Shown here: positions 1-6,019 of the stretch, piece after piece
Layout: the number at the start of each line of letters is the position of its first letter
Numbering within the stretch: position 1 is the first letter of the stretch
Assembly (NCBI GenBank): GCA_002392545.1
Contig: DGHF01000121.1
Coordinates: 1 to 12,750, forward strand
From: Ruminococcus sp. UBA3855
GTDB taxonomy: Bacteria > Bacillota > Clostridia > Oscillospirales > Ruminococcaceae
DNA: 12,750 nucleotides
Direction of reading: 5' to 3'
Notes under the pieces: generated by a model
The model's input: only the letters and a program-made list of their open reading frames with translations
Told to the model about the DNA's origin: nothing
Database searches by the model: none
Made by a program: the position numbers and the translations under genes

Positions 1-465
1 CGTTTGCAATTGTTCCATGATTTGAGATTGTGAATCATTGGCAATGTCCATTTTATTGACAAATATCATGGTAGGAATGTGAGAGTGTTCCAGTAATTTC
101 CATAGCGTTTCAGTGTGGCTTTGCACTCCCTCCGAACCACTCACCACTAATATGGCATAATCCAGCACGGAAAGCGTTCGTTCCATTTCGGCGGAGAAAT
201 CCACGTGTCCGGGGGTGTCAAGTAATGTAAAATCTACTTCCGGCTTTTCGCCCTCTTTGACCTTTTCAGGGATTGTCAGTCTCGCCTGTTTGGAAAAGAT
301 GGTAATACCTCTTTCACGTTCCATTTCGTTGGTATCAAGGAAAGCGTCTTTATGGTCAACTCGTCCCATTTTGCGAATCATTTTCGAAACATATAGCAAA
401 CCCTCTGAAAGGGTGGTTTTTCCGGAATCGACGTGTGCCAGAATTCCGATTGTCAAGCATTTCAT
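1..465 (-). CDS. EF-G/TetM-like translational GTPase, N-terminal part (runs off left edge)
   Basis: This is the first 155 residues of a translation-factor GTPase that would act on the ribosome. All GTP-binding motifs visible in this part are intact: G1 AHVDSGKTT (residues 10-18), the RGIT switch (52-55), G3 DTPGH (83-87) and G4 NKMD (137-140). The sequence most resembles the tetracycline ribosomal protection group (TetM/TetO/TetW) and the chromosomal EF-G paralogs of Clostridia that are often annotated that way. It differs from typical TetM in an insertion-like stretch around residues 66-77. The ATG start at 465 is preceded by a good GAGGTGAG ribosome binding site that overlaps the stop codon of the upstream expansin gene, so the two are probably co-transcribed and coupled. 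Whether it confers tetracycline resistance cannot be judged, because the domain IV loops that displace the drug lie outside the window. Confidence 0.85.
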   Translation of the reverse strand, partial: MKCLTIGILAHVDSGKTTLSEGLLYVSKMIRKMGRVDHKDAFLDTNEMERERGITIFSKQARLTIPEKVKEGEKPEVDFTLLDTPGHVDFSAEMERTLSVLDYAILVVSGSEGVQSHTETLWKLLEHSHIPTMIFVNKMDIANDSQSQIMEQLQT

Positions 466-477
466 ATTCTCACCTCG

Positions 478-1302
478 TCAATATGGAAATTGCACATGAC
501 CAATCTGGTCAACGTCCGGTGTCAGGGGGATATTTTTATCAACAACACAATTCCCATAAATATCCGTGATTCTCAATGTAAAATCCCCTGCACCTAAATC
601 CATGCTTTCGAAATAATTATAATTCCGCCGTTCGATTTCAACAAATTTTCCGGAGCTGTCCAAATATTCCAGCATGGTGATGGGATAGCGGTGGTTTCTG
701 ACCTGAATTCCGCACCAAAATGCACTTGAACCCTCTTTATACTTGTATGTAAAGGGTGCATTGTCCGCCGTATCCAATGGAACGATTTTCCAACTGCATG
801 GAACTCTCCCTTTTTTAACTGGTGCAATCAAGGGGAATGCATCGGTATATAAATCGAGGTCGCCCTTTTTGCCTTCTGGTAATAAGTCGGTGACAAGTAC
901 GTTAATCGTTCCAAGTTCTCCGGTGACTTCTAAATATGCCCCTGCCAATTGTGCAGTATTATAATCGAAAATATTCATTGCCGTTATCCAGTAATCTCTT
1001 GAAACAGGGTCAAGCATAGCACATCCGCCCTCATAGCCTCCGCCGTAAAATGTGGCATCACCTGTATGAATTGTTTCCATGGGTTCAAGTTGGCGGGTAC
1101 GCTTGAACTGCTTCATTAAAGCTAAGTCGATTACATTGATAACCCCATCTGCGTTGAGGTCACAGCCTTCCGGCAGTTCGTCCGAACGCTTCAGAATATA
1201 ATTCTGCAAATCATCAATGTTTCCGACACTTTCCGCCTTTGCAGTGAGGGACATTCCGCCTATCATGATACATGCTAACAAGCATGAAATTATTTTTTTC
1301 AC
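478..1302 (-). CDS. Dockerin-bearing secreted bacterial expansin (EXLX-type)
   Basis: A secreted, non-hydrolytic wall-loosening protein expected to act on plant cellulose/xyloglucan. It has a signal peptide (residues 1-23, MKKIISCLL...AKA), then a dockerin (about 27-68) with one clear calcium loop, DLNADGVIN..D (48-59), preceded by a degenerate first half (LQNYIL). The expansin follows (about 78-274) and closely resembles Bacillus subtilis EXLX1. The six-stranded barrel domain carries GDATFYGGGY (81-90), VTDLLPEG (137-144) and LDLY (149-152), matching the EXLX1 residues Thr12, Asp71 and Asp82; Tyr73 is replaced by Leu141. The CBM63-like domain has EGSSAFW (190-196) and IQVRNHRYP (199-207), with Phe195, Trp196 and Tyr228 at the binding-surface positions, and ends GHVQFPY. 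The start is GTG, 9 nt after AAAGGA; the ATG two bases upstream is followed at once by a stop. Calcium-dependent docking to a cohesin scaffold is inferred from the family. Confidence 0.9.
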   Translation of the reverse strand: MKKIISCLLACIMIGGMSLTAKAESVGNIDDLQNYILKRSDELPEGCDLNADGVINVIDLALMKQFKRTRQLEPMETIHTGDATFYGGGYEGGCAMLDPVSRDYWITAMNIFDYNTAQLAGAYLEVTGELGTINVLVTDLLPEGKKGDLDLYTDAFPLIAPVKKGRVPCSWKIVPLDTADNAPFTYKYKEGSSAFWCGIQVRNHRYPITMLEYLDSSGKFVEIERRNYNYFESMDLGAGDFTLRITDIYGNCVVDKNIPLTPDVDQIGHVQFPY

Positions 1303-1344
1303 ATTGCATCATCCTTTCTTGAAAATAAAATTCTTTCCTATTTT

Positions 1345-1374
1345 ATTATAGCATGAATGACACAATGCTGTCAA
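1345..1374 (-). promoter_or_regulatory. Promoter of the expansin-GTPase transcription unit
   Basis: On the minus strand, a perfect -35 TTGACA (1374-1369) and a perfect -10 TATAAT (1350-1345) are separated by 18 bp, with an extended -10 TG (ATGCTATAAT). Transcription should begin near 1338, about 35 nt before the GTG start. A dyad TGACA-N6-TGTCA (1358-1373) covers the -35 and the start of the spacer and may be a repressor site. Confidence 0.8.
1358..1373. promoter_or_regulatory. Candidate operator dyad in the expansin promoter
   Basis: The inverted repeat TGACA-CAATGC-TGTCA overlaps the -35 box and upstream spacer of the leftward promoter. A protein bound here would block RNA polymerase. The arms are only 5 bp and the right arm includes the -35 hexamer itself, so chance is a real alternative. 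No cognate regulator is identified. Confidence 0.3.
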
Positions 1375-1433
1375 TTGATTTTGCTGTTTTTCTGAAAAAA
1401 AGAAAATAATTATCGAAAAACAATAAAAAGGTA

Positions 1434-1462
1434 TTGACAAATGATAAATTCTGTGCTATACT
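1434..1462 (+). promoter_or_regulatory. Promoter of the DUF2975/XRE/DUF4153 operon
   Basis: Perfect -35 TTGACA (1434-1439), 17-bp spacer, -10 TATACT (1457-1462) with extended TG at 1454-1455. The predicted start is near 1469, about 27 nt before the first ATG. It diverges from the expansin promoter, with the two -35 boxes about 60 bp apart. Confidence 0.85.
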
Positions 1463-1469
1463 AATAGCA
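1454..1469. promoter_or_regulatory. Candidate operator dyad over the -10 box (XRE autoregulation?)
   Basis: A perfect 6-bp inverted repeat, TGCTAT-ACTA-ATAGCA, covers the extended -10 and reaches the expected transcription start. This size and position suit a small dimeric XRE repressor. The second gene of this operon encodes one, so autorepression is a reasonable inference but is not shown by the sequence. Confidence 0.4.
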
Positions 1470-1495
1470 ACAACAAGAACGGAGGAAATTATTTC

Positions 1496-1957
1496 ATGTG
1501 GTCAAAAGATAAATCACTGTCACTTTCCAGAATTCTGGTATGGGTTCTGTTTATATTGATTCCGGTATTATGTTTTTGTGTGCCGACAATGGTACATTGG
1601 TATGATATTGTCTATCCGGAAGGGGTTGGACTGGTGGAAGGTTCGGTATATTTTCCGCTGTCCGCCACATTATATGTATCTGCGGTATTCGGAGAAGTGT
1701 GTTTATATCATCTCATGAAACTGCTGGACAATCTCAAAAAAGAAATTGTATTTGTTGCGGAAAACTGCGGACATTTGCGGATTATTTCATGGTGTTGTCT
1801 GTTGGTGGCGATACCGTTCACATTTATGGGTTTCTGGCGGTTTCTGAGTTTCATTGTGGCATTGGCAGCGTTATTTTTCGGGGTGATTTTGCGAGTGCTG
1901 AAAAATGTTTTTGACAAAGCCGTGATTTTGCAGGAAGAAAATGATTATACCATCTAA
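1496..1957 (+). CDS. DUF2975 family membrane protein
   Basis: A 153-residue integral membrane protein of unknown biochemical function. Hydrophobic segments lie at about residues 11-31, 52-72, 97-113 and 116-134, giving roughly four transmembrane helices. The family signature is clear in the central and C-terminal parts: LLDNLKKEIVFVAENCGHLR (76-95), then ISWCC, ILRVLKNVFDKA (131-142) and an acidic EEND tail. DUF2975 proteins in Firmicutes are typically encoded immediately before a short YozG-like XRE regulator, as here, 12 bp ahead of that gene's chosen start. The start is ATG with GGAGG 10 nt upstream and a consensus promoter before it. The pairing suggests that the membrane protein and regulator work together, perhaps one sensing and the other reporting, but this is inference. 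Confidence 0.85.
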   Translation: MWSKDKSLSLSRILVWVLFILIPVLCFCVPTMVHWYDIVYPEGVGLVEGSVYFPLSATLYVSAVFGEVCLYHLMKLLDNLKKEIVFVAENCGHLRIISWCCLLVAIPFTFMGFWRFLSFIVALAALFFGVILRVLKNVFDKAVILQEENDYTI

Positions 1958-1969
1958 GGGGGGATGTTT

Positions 1970-2185
1970 GTGCCGATTATTGTAAATTTAGATGTCATGA
2001 TGGCGAAACGGAAAATTTCGTCTAATGAATTGGCGAAATTGATTGACATTACTCCGGCGAACCTTTCCATTTTGAAAACCGGAAAAGCGAAAGCAATTCG
2101 ATTTTCTACGCTTGACAAACTCTGTGAAGTATTGCAATGTCAGCCGGCGGACATTCTCGAATGGAGGGAAGAAAATGCAGACTAA
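1970..2185 (+). CDS. YozG-like XRE family transcriptional regulator
   Basis: A 71-residue single-domain DNA-binding protein of the Cro/CI helix-turn-helix superfamily. The HTH spans about residues 18-38 (NELAKLIDITPANLSILKTG) and is followed by the family-typical KAKAIRFSTLDKLCEVLQCQPADIL segment. I choose the GTG at 1970: the AAGGGGGG ribosome binding site lies 6 nt before it and the protein then begins PIIVNLDVMMAKRK, as usual for the family. The in-frame ATG at 1964 touches the Shine-Dalgarno sequence and is less likely. The 3' end overlaps the next gene by 11 bp, implying translational coupling. It probably represses its own operon through the dyad on the upstream promoter. Confidence 0.85.
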   Translation: MPIIVNLDVMMAKRKISSNELAKLIDITPANLSILKTGKAKAIRFSTLDKLCEVLQCQPADILEWREENAD

Positions 2186-2558
2186 AAAAGGAATGCTGTA
2201 CTATGGTTTGTGGAGTCTGGGACTGCTTATCATTGAAATTCTGATTGGGTCATTTGTACCGCATTCCATGTGGCTGAGGGCTTACGGTGGTGACATTCTG
2301 GTAATACCCCTGATTTACTGCTTGATACGAATATTCATCAAGGTATTACCACGAGGAATGCCGTTTCTGGTGTGTTGCATTGGATTCTTGGCAGAATTTC
2401 TGCAATACATTCACTTTGCTGAAAAATTGGGATTTGAAAAAGGAAGTCTTGGAGCGATTATTATTGGAACATCGTTTTCATGGTGGGATATTCTATGCTA
2501 CATTGCCGGAATGGTGCTGATTTATGCAGGGATGTATTGCAGGACGAAATTCACATAG
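2175..2558 (+). CDS. DUF2809 family membrane protein
   Basis: A 127-residue polytopic membrane protein of unknown function. Hydrophobic segments occur at about residues 8-28, 40-57, 62-80, 93-101 and 104-121. Family-like features include YGGDILVIPLIYCLIRI (37-53), AEFLQYIHF (73-81) and GTSFSWWDILCYIAGM (98-113), a pattern I associate with DUF2809. The ATG at 2175 has GGAGGGAA just upstream and overlaps the end of the XRE gene by 11 bp. A longer reading in the same frame from 2112 lacks a ribosome binding site and would lie almost wholly within the XRE gene. It sits in a run of membrane-protein genes and probably shares their transcript. Confidence 0.75.
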   Translation: MQTKKGMLYYGLWSLGLLIIEILIGSFVPHSMWLRAYGGDILVIPLIYCLIRIFIKVLPRGMPFLVCCIGFLAEFLQYIHFAEKLGFEKGSLGAIIIGTSFSWWDILCYIAGMVLIYAGMYCRTKFT

Positions 2559-2620
2559 GAATCGAATTTATAAGCCTATTATACATATTGGAAAAATAGC
2601 TTTTGAAAGGAGCATTTACA

Positions 2621-4183
2621 ATGAATGAAAATTATCAAAATCTTTATGCTGGGGGCAACCCCGAAACAGTGACCGCTGAAAATATTCCGGTCAATCCATT
2701 GCCGGAGGTTGCCGAAATTCCAAAGTATGAATATCATACTTCCGAACGAGTGACAGCAGGAATCTTGTTGTTGTGTGGTTTTTTGCTGGTGCGGTTCGGA
2801 TGGTTTCACACTTCCGGATTGATAACGACCTTGATTTACTGGATTATCGTCACAGCTATGACAATCTTTTTCAAAAAGGAGAAAAAAGAATTCCTTTTCG
2901 GGGATAAGATGGGAATTGTCGTTTTGTATGTCTTTTCCGCAGTCGATACCATTACTGCAAACGGCTTTTTGAAATTCCTGAATTTTGTCTTTCTGCTGAT
3001 GGCATGGAATTTAATTTTGTTGCGAATGGCAAGCCCTCATGGAGTTCTGAAATATCTCCCCTACTCCATCAACAGAGCCGTATTCGCTCAGCCCTTCGCA
3101 GAGTTCAACAAGGCATTCAGTGCCATTTTCAGCGGTAACAAATCGGGTACATTCTGGAAAAATGTTGCTTATGTAGCGGTTGGGCTTGTGGTAGCAGTTC
3201 CGTTGACTTGTGTCGTTGCATCCCTTTTGATTGAAGCGGACGACAATGTTTCTAGTATCGTTGGCAATTTGATTAAAATTCCCCCTGAAGAATTGCTGGA
3301 GATGATTCCACAAGTATTAGTTGGGTTATTGATTGGTGCTGGGTTGTTCAGTTCTGTTTGGGGAAGCCTTCACAAAAGCACAATCCTCAATCAAGATGAA
3401 TGCGCTAAAAAAGTGGAAGGGATGCACATTGTCCCGAATCCTGTTCTTTATGCAATGGTAACACCGATTTGTGTATTATATGTCATTTACATCATTTCGC
3501 AGACCGGCTATTTTCTGGGCGGATTTACCGGACAGACCAACGGCTTGACGTATGCGGAATATGCACGAAAAGGCTTTTTTGAATTATGCTGGATTTGCTG
3601 TATCAATTTCGGAGTGATTGCCGGAATGGGATTGTTGGCGAGAATTTCAGGTGCAGTTCGTCCCATCGTGCAGAAAATTTACAGCACATTTTTGAGCGGA
3701 TGTTCCATCTTTATTGCAGGCACGGCAATTGCCAAAATGGCAATGTACATTCATGTATACGGCATGACACAGCTCCGGATTTACACAACATGGTTTATGA
3801 TTCTGTTAGTGATTGGCTTTGTGGGGCTGATTGTCAAGCAGTTTGTGAATGATTTCAACCTTGGGAAAATGGCTTGCATTGCATTTACTATCATGTTCGG
3901 GATTCTCTGTTTCAGCCGTCCGGATGCTATGATAGTACGCTATAATGCAGAGCATTATCTCTCCGGACAGATTGAAGATTTTGATACTTCTATATTGAGC
4001 AGTATCTCTGATGATGGATGGGCGGAATTATCCAAATATGACAACGACACAATTGACAAGCTTATTGGAAATCATGTTTTCAAGGATTCCTATAAAAGTG
4101 AAGTTCGTAATCATACTTTCTCCGACTTTTACGAAATGACAAATCTTTCTGCATGGGAGCTGTTAAACAATGGTCAAAAATAA
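2621..4183 (+). CDS. DUF4153/DUF4173 polytopic membrane protein
   Basis: A 520-residue membrane protein of unknown function. A soluble, proline-rich N-terminus (about 1-40) precedes roughly ten or more hydrophobic segments, with a soluble C-terminal tail from about residue 440. The segment TYAEYARKGFFELCW (around 310-325) and the later YIHVYGMTQLR (around 376-386) match my memory of the DUF4153/DUF4173 families, in which the Y-x-x-YG-x-T-x-x-R motif is characteristic. The ATG at 2621 has GAAAGGAG 8 nt upstream; an in-frame TTG at 2603 precedes that site and is unlikely. The gene lies 62 bp after the DUF2809 gene, with no convincing promoter or terminator between, and overlaps the radical SAM gene by 14 bp. 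Clostridial members often sit with DUF2975/XRE pairs, which supports one operon. Confidence 0.8.
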   Translation: MNENYQNLYAGGNPETVTAENIPVNPLPEVAEIPKYEYHTSERVTAGILLLCGFLLVRFGWFHTSGLITTLIYWIIVTAMTIFFKKEKKEFLFGDKMGIVVLYVFSAVDTITANGFLKFLNFVFLLMAWNLILLRMASPHGVLKYLPYSINRAVFAQPFAEFNKAFSAIFSGNKSGTFWKNVAYVAVGLVVAVPLTCVVASLLIEADDNVSSIVGNLIKIPPEELLEMIPQVLVGLLIGAGLFSSVWGSLHKSTILNQDECAKKVEGMHIVPNPVLYAMVTPICVLYVIYIISQTGYFLGGFTGQTNGLTYAEYARKGFFELCWICCINFGVIAGMGLLARISGAVRPIVQKIYSTFLSGCSIFIAGTAIAKMAMYIHVYGMTQLRIYTTWFMILLVIGFVGLIVKQFVNDFNLGKMACIAFTIMFGILCFSRPDAMIVRYNAEHYLSGQIEDFDTSILSSISDDGWAELSKYDNDTIDKLIGNHVFKDSYKSEVRNHTFSDFYEMTNLSAWELLNNGQK

Positions 4184-5108
4184 TCCCTTTATCTATTCAG
4201 ATGATAACAAACGCTATCATACGTTATACTACCATAACAAGCATACATTCGGTGGACGTATCTGGAAAGCTGTCATTGACGGGGGCTTTACCTGCCCCAA
4301 CCTTGACGGCACAAAGGGAATCGGGGGCTGTGCATTCTGTGACGGTGGGAGCGGTGCATTTACGAAGCCCCTCCCCATTCAAGAACAGATTGCACTTGAA
4401 TCTGAACGAATCGCAAAAAAACAATCTGATTTCAAAATGATTGCTTATTTTCAGGTTCACACGAATACTTATGCACCCATTGGCGAATTACAGCAAAAAT
4501 TCCGGACAGCGTTAAACTGTCCGGAAATTGTTGGTTTATCGATTGGCACACGTCCGGACTGCTTGCCGGATGAAGTCTTGAAATTGCTGTCTGAACTGAA
4601 TGAACAAACCTATTTAACCATTGAATTGGGGGTGCAGACCATCCACGACAGAACGGCGGAAAATTTCAATCGTGGCTACTGTTTCAATGAGTTTCTGGAA
4701 AGCTATCACAAATTACAAGAAAGAAATATCCGTACTTGTTTGCATATTATCAACGGTTTACCAGATGAAAATTTTTCGGATATGTTGGAAACTGCCAAAG
4801 TATTGGGTTCACTCCGTCCGCAGGCAATGAAAATTCAGCTCCTGCATATTTTAGAGGGCACTCGTTATGGGGAACTCTGGAAATGTGGGAAAATTTGCGT
4901 CATGTCACAACATGATTACATTGAAACTGTCGTTCGACAGATGGAAGTCATTCCCCCTGAAACCGTTCTCGAACGTGTGACAGGCGACGGCGAAAAACGC
5001 AAAATGCTTGCCCCTCTCTGGAGCATGGACAAAATACGCACATTGGGGGGTATTGACAAAATGCAAGCCGAATTGGATTCTTGGCAAGGGAAATTATTTG
5101 ATGAATAG
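4170..5108 (+). CDS. TIGR01212 family radical SAM protein (YtqA/YhcC-like)
   Basis: A 312-residue radical SAM enzyme. The 4Fe-4S-binding cysteines are Cys42, Cys54 and Cys57 in CPNLDGTKGIGGCAFC. This is the widely spaced C-x11-C-x2-C form typical of the YtqA (Bacillus)/YhcC (E. coli) family rather than the classic CxxxCxxC. Further family features are YFQVHTNTYAP (94-104), IVGLSIGTRPDCLPD, ELGVQTIHDRT and HIINGLPDE, together forming the TIM-barrel core. The length is normal for the family. The substrate is not established; Elp3-like relatives modify tRNA. The ATG at 4170 has GGGAG 10 nt upstream and overlaps the end of the DUF4153 gene, so translation is probably coupled. A perfect 10-bp inverted repeat lies within the gene at 4500-4526. 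Confidence 0.9.
   Translation: MVKNNPFIYSDDNKRYHTLYYHNKHTFGGRIWKAVIDGGFTCPNLDGTKGIGGCAFCDGGSGAFTKPLPIQEQIALESERIAKKQSDFKMIAYFQVHTNTYAPIGELQQKFRTALNCPEIVGLSIGTRPDCLPDEVLKLLSELNEQTYLTIELGVQTIHDRTAENFNRGYCFNEFLESYHKLQERNIRTCLHIINGLPDENFSDMLETAKVLGSLRPQAMKIQLLHILEGTRYGELWKCGKICVMSQHDYIETVVRQMEVIPPETVLERVTGDGEKRKMLAPLWSMDKIRTLGGIDKMQAELDSWQGKLFDE
4500..4526. repeat. Perfect 10-bp inverted repeat inside the radical SAM gene
   Basis: TTCCGGACAG, a 7-nt loop, then CTGTCCGGAA. The RNA of either strand could form a stable GC-rich hairpin within the coding region. It is not followed by a T-tract, so it is not an intrinsic terminator. It may simply reflect codon use. Confidence 0.6.
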
Positions 5109-5123
5109 AGAGGTGAACCAAAG

Positions 5124-5522
5124 ATGAATCAATTACTTTCAGCACTTGAACAAATTGTAATTTTTTTATTCATAGCGCAACCAATGGTAATTCAAGTGAT
5201 TTTGTATTCCATTGCAAAGCTGATTTTCAGAAAAATTCCGCAACATCAATTATATGCGGTTTGTTTGGTTATCAATGCCATATTATTGATTCTGGAAAGA
5301 CAATATTATTTGAGTATAGAGGATATTGACCAAGAATCAATGGACGAACTGGCTGATTTCGCATTTGCTGATTTGGCTTTAATTACCATATGGATTCTGT
5401 GGTATATCGGAGTATTGATAGTCGGAATTGTGAAATTTGTCAAATCAAGGAAAAACATGACTGATGAAAATTCGAACTCCAATTCCAATCAAGATGATTC
5501 CACCAGCGAACCGCACCCATGA
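5124..5522 (+). CDS. Small predicted membrane protein, unrecognised
   Basis: A 132-residue protein that I do not recognise. It has about three hydrophobic segments (residues 8-36, 43-58 and 82-106), an acidic loop between the second and third (IEDIDQESMDELADFA, 65-80), then a basic patch KFVKSRK and a polar, low-complexity tail rich in Asn, Ser and Asp ending EPHP. The ATG at 5124 follows GAGAGGTGA by 8 nt and lies 15 bp after the radical SAM stop, so it is probably the last gene of the operon. The last 25 codons (5445-5522) are read antisense to the end of mntP, and the polar tail is exactly that overprinted part. This suggests an ancestral protein ending near residue 107 was extended by loss of a stop codon. 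Confidence 0.7.
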   Translation: MNQLLSALEQIVIFLFIAQPMVIQVILYSIAKLIFRKIPQHQLYAVCLVINAILLILERQYYLSIEDIDQESMDELADFAFADLALITIWILWYIGVLIVGIVKFVKSRKNMTDENSNSNSNQDDSTSEPHP

Positions 5523-5999
5523 ACCCATTTTCTGACCGATTCTTTTCCCGAAATACACCCCAATCAATGATAATATTCCTGTTACCATTGCAATCAAGCT
5601 CACCGCCGGAATGATGTTGATTTTTCCAAATGCTGTCAAGGTAATTCCCACTGCGAAAGCATCAACAGAAACGGCGATTCCCTGTAATAACGTCATTCCT
5701 GTGGAAAGCGTGAAAGCCTTTTCTTCCTCGTGGGTCAATGATTCCTGAATCATATTCAAACCAATATATGTCAATAATATGAGAGCTATCCAATGGTCTG
5801 TTTTTTCCATCAATGCACCAAACAGACTGCCTAACCAATATCCCAATAGGGGCATCAATCCTTGAAAAATGCCGAAACATACTGATATGGTCAGTATGTT
5901 TCTTTTTTTCAGGTCATGACAGCATAAGCCGTCAGAAACAGCGACTGCAAAGGCATCTGCGGAAAGTCCGGCACTTAATAACAATAACTCCCATGTCAT
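5445..5999 (-). CDS. mntP: Putative Mn2+ efflux pump MntP
   Basis: A 184-residue six-helix inner-membrane manganese exporter, of usual family length. Two homologous halves each carry the conserved D-A-F motif: LSADAFAVAVSDG (residues 12-24, Asp15) and VSVDAFAVGITL (110-121, Asp113). The glycine-rich second and fifth helices and the C-terminal RFAGGIILIGIGVRI are also typical. I start at the ATG at 5999, which has AAGGGGG 7 nt upstream; the reading that extends to 6023 uses a non-ATG start before that site. It lies 20 bp after the tgt stop and is the last gene of the minus-strand operon. No yybP-ykoY manganese riboswitch could fit in so short a gap, so any Mn control must come from elsewhere. 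The 3' end overlaps the convergent small membrane protein gene by 78 bp, and no terminator is visible. Confidence 0.88.
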   Translation of the reverse strand: MTWELLLLSAGLSADAFAVAVSDGLCCHDLKKRNILTISVCFGIFQGLMPLLGYWLGSLFGALMEKTDHWIALILLTYIGLNMIQESLTHEEEKAFTLSTGMTLLQGIAVSVDAFAVGITLTAFGKINIIPAVSLIAMVTGILSLIGVYFGKRIGQKMGSWVRFAGGIILIGIGVRIFISHVFP

Positions 6000-6019
6000 G
6001 AAATAGCCCCCTTGAAAAA

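Noticed and set aside
6000..6019. A manganese (yybP-ykoY) riboswitch before mntP
   Set aside because: Only 20 bp separate tgt from mntP, far too little for that riboswitch.
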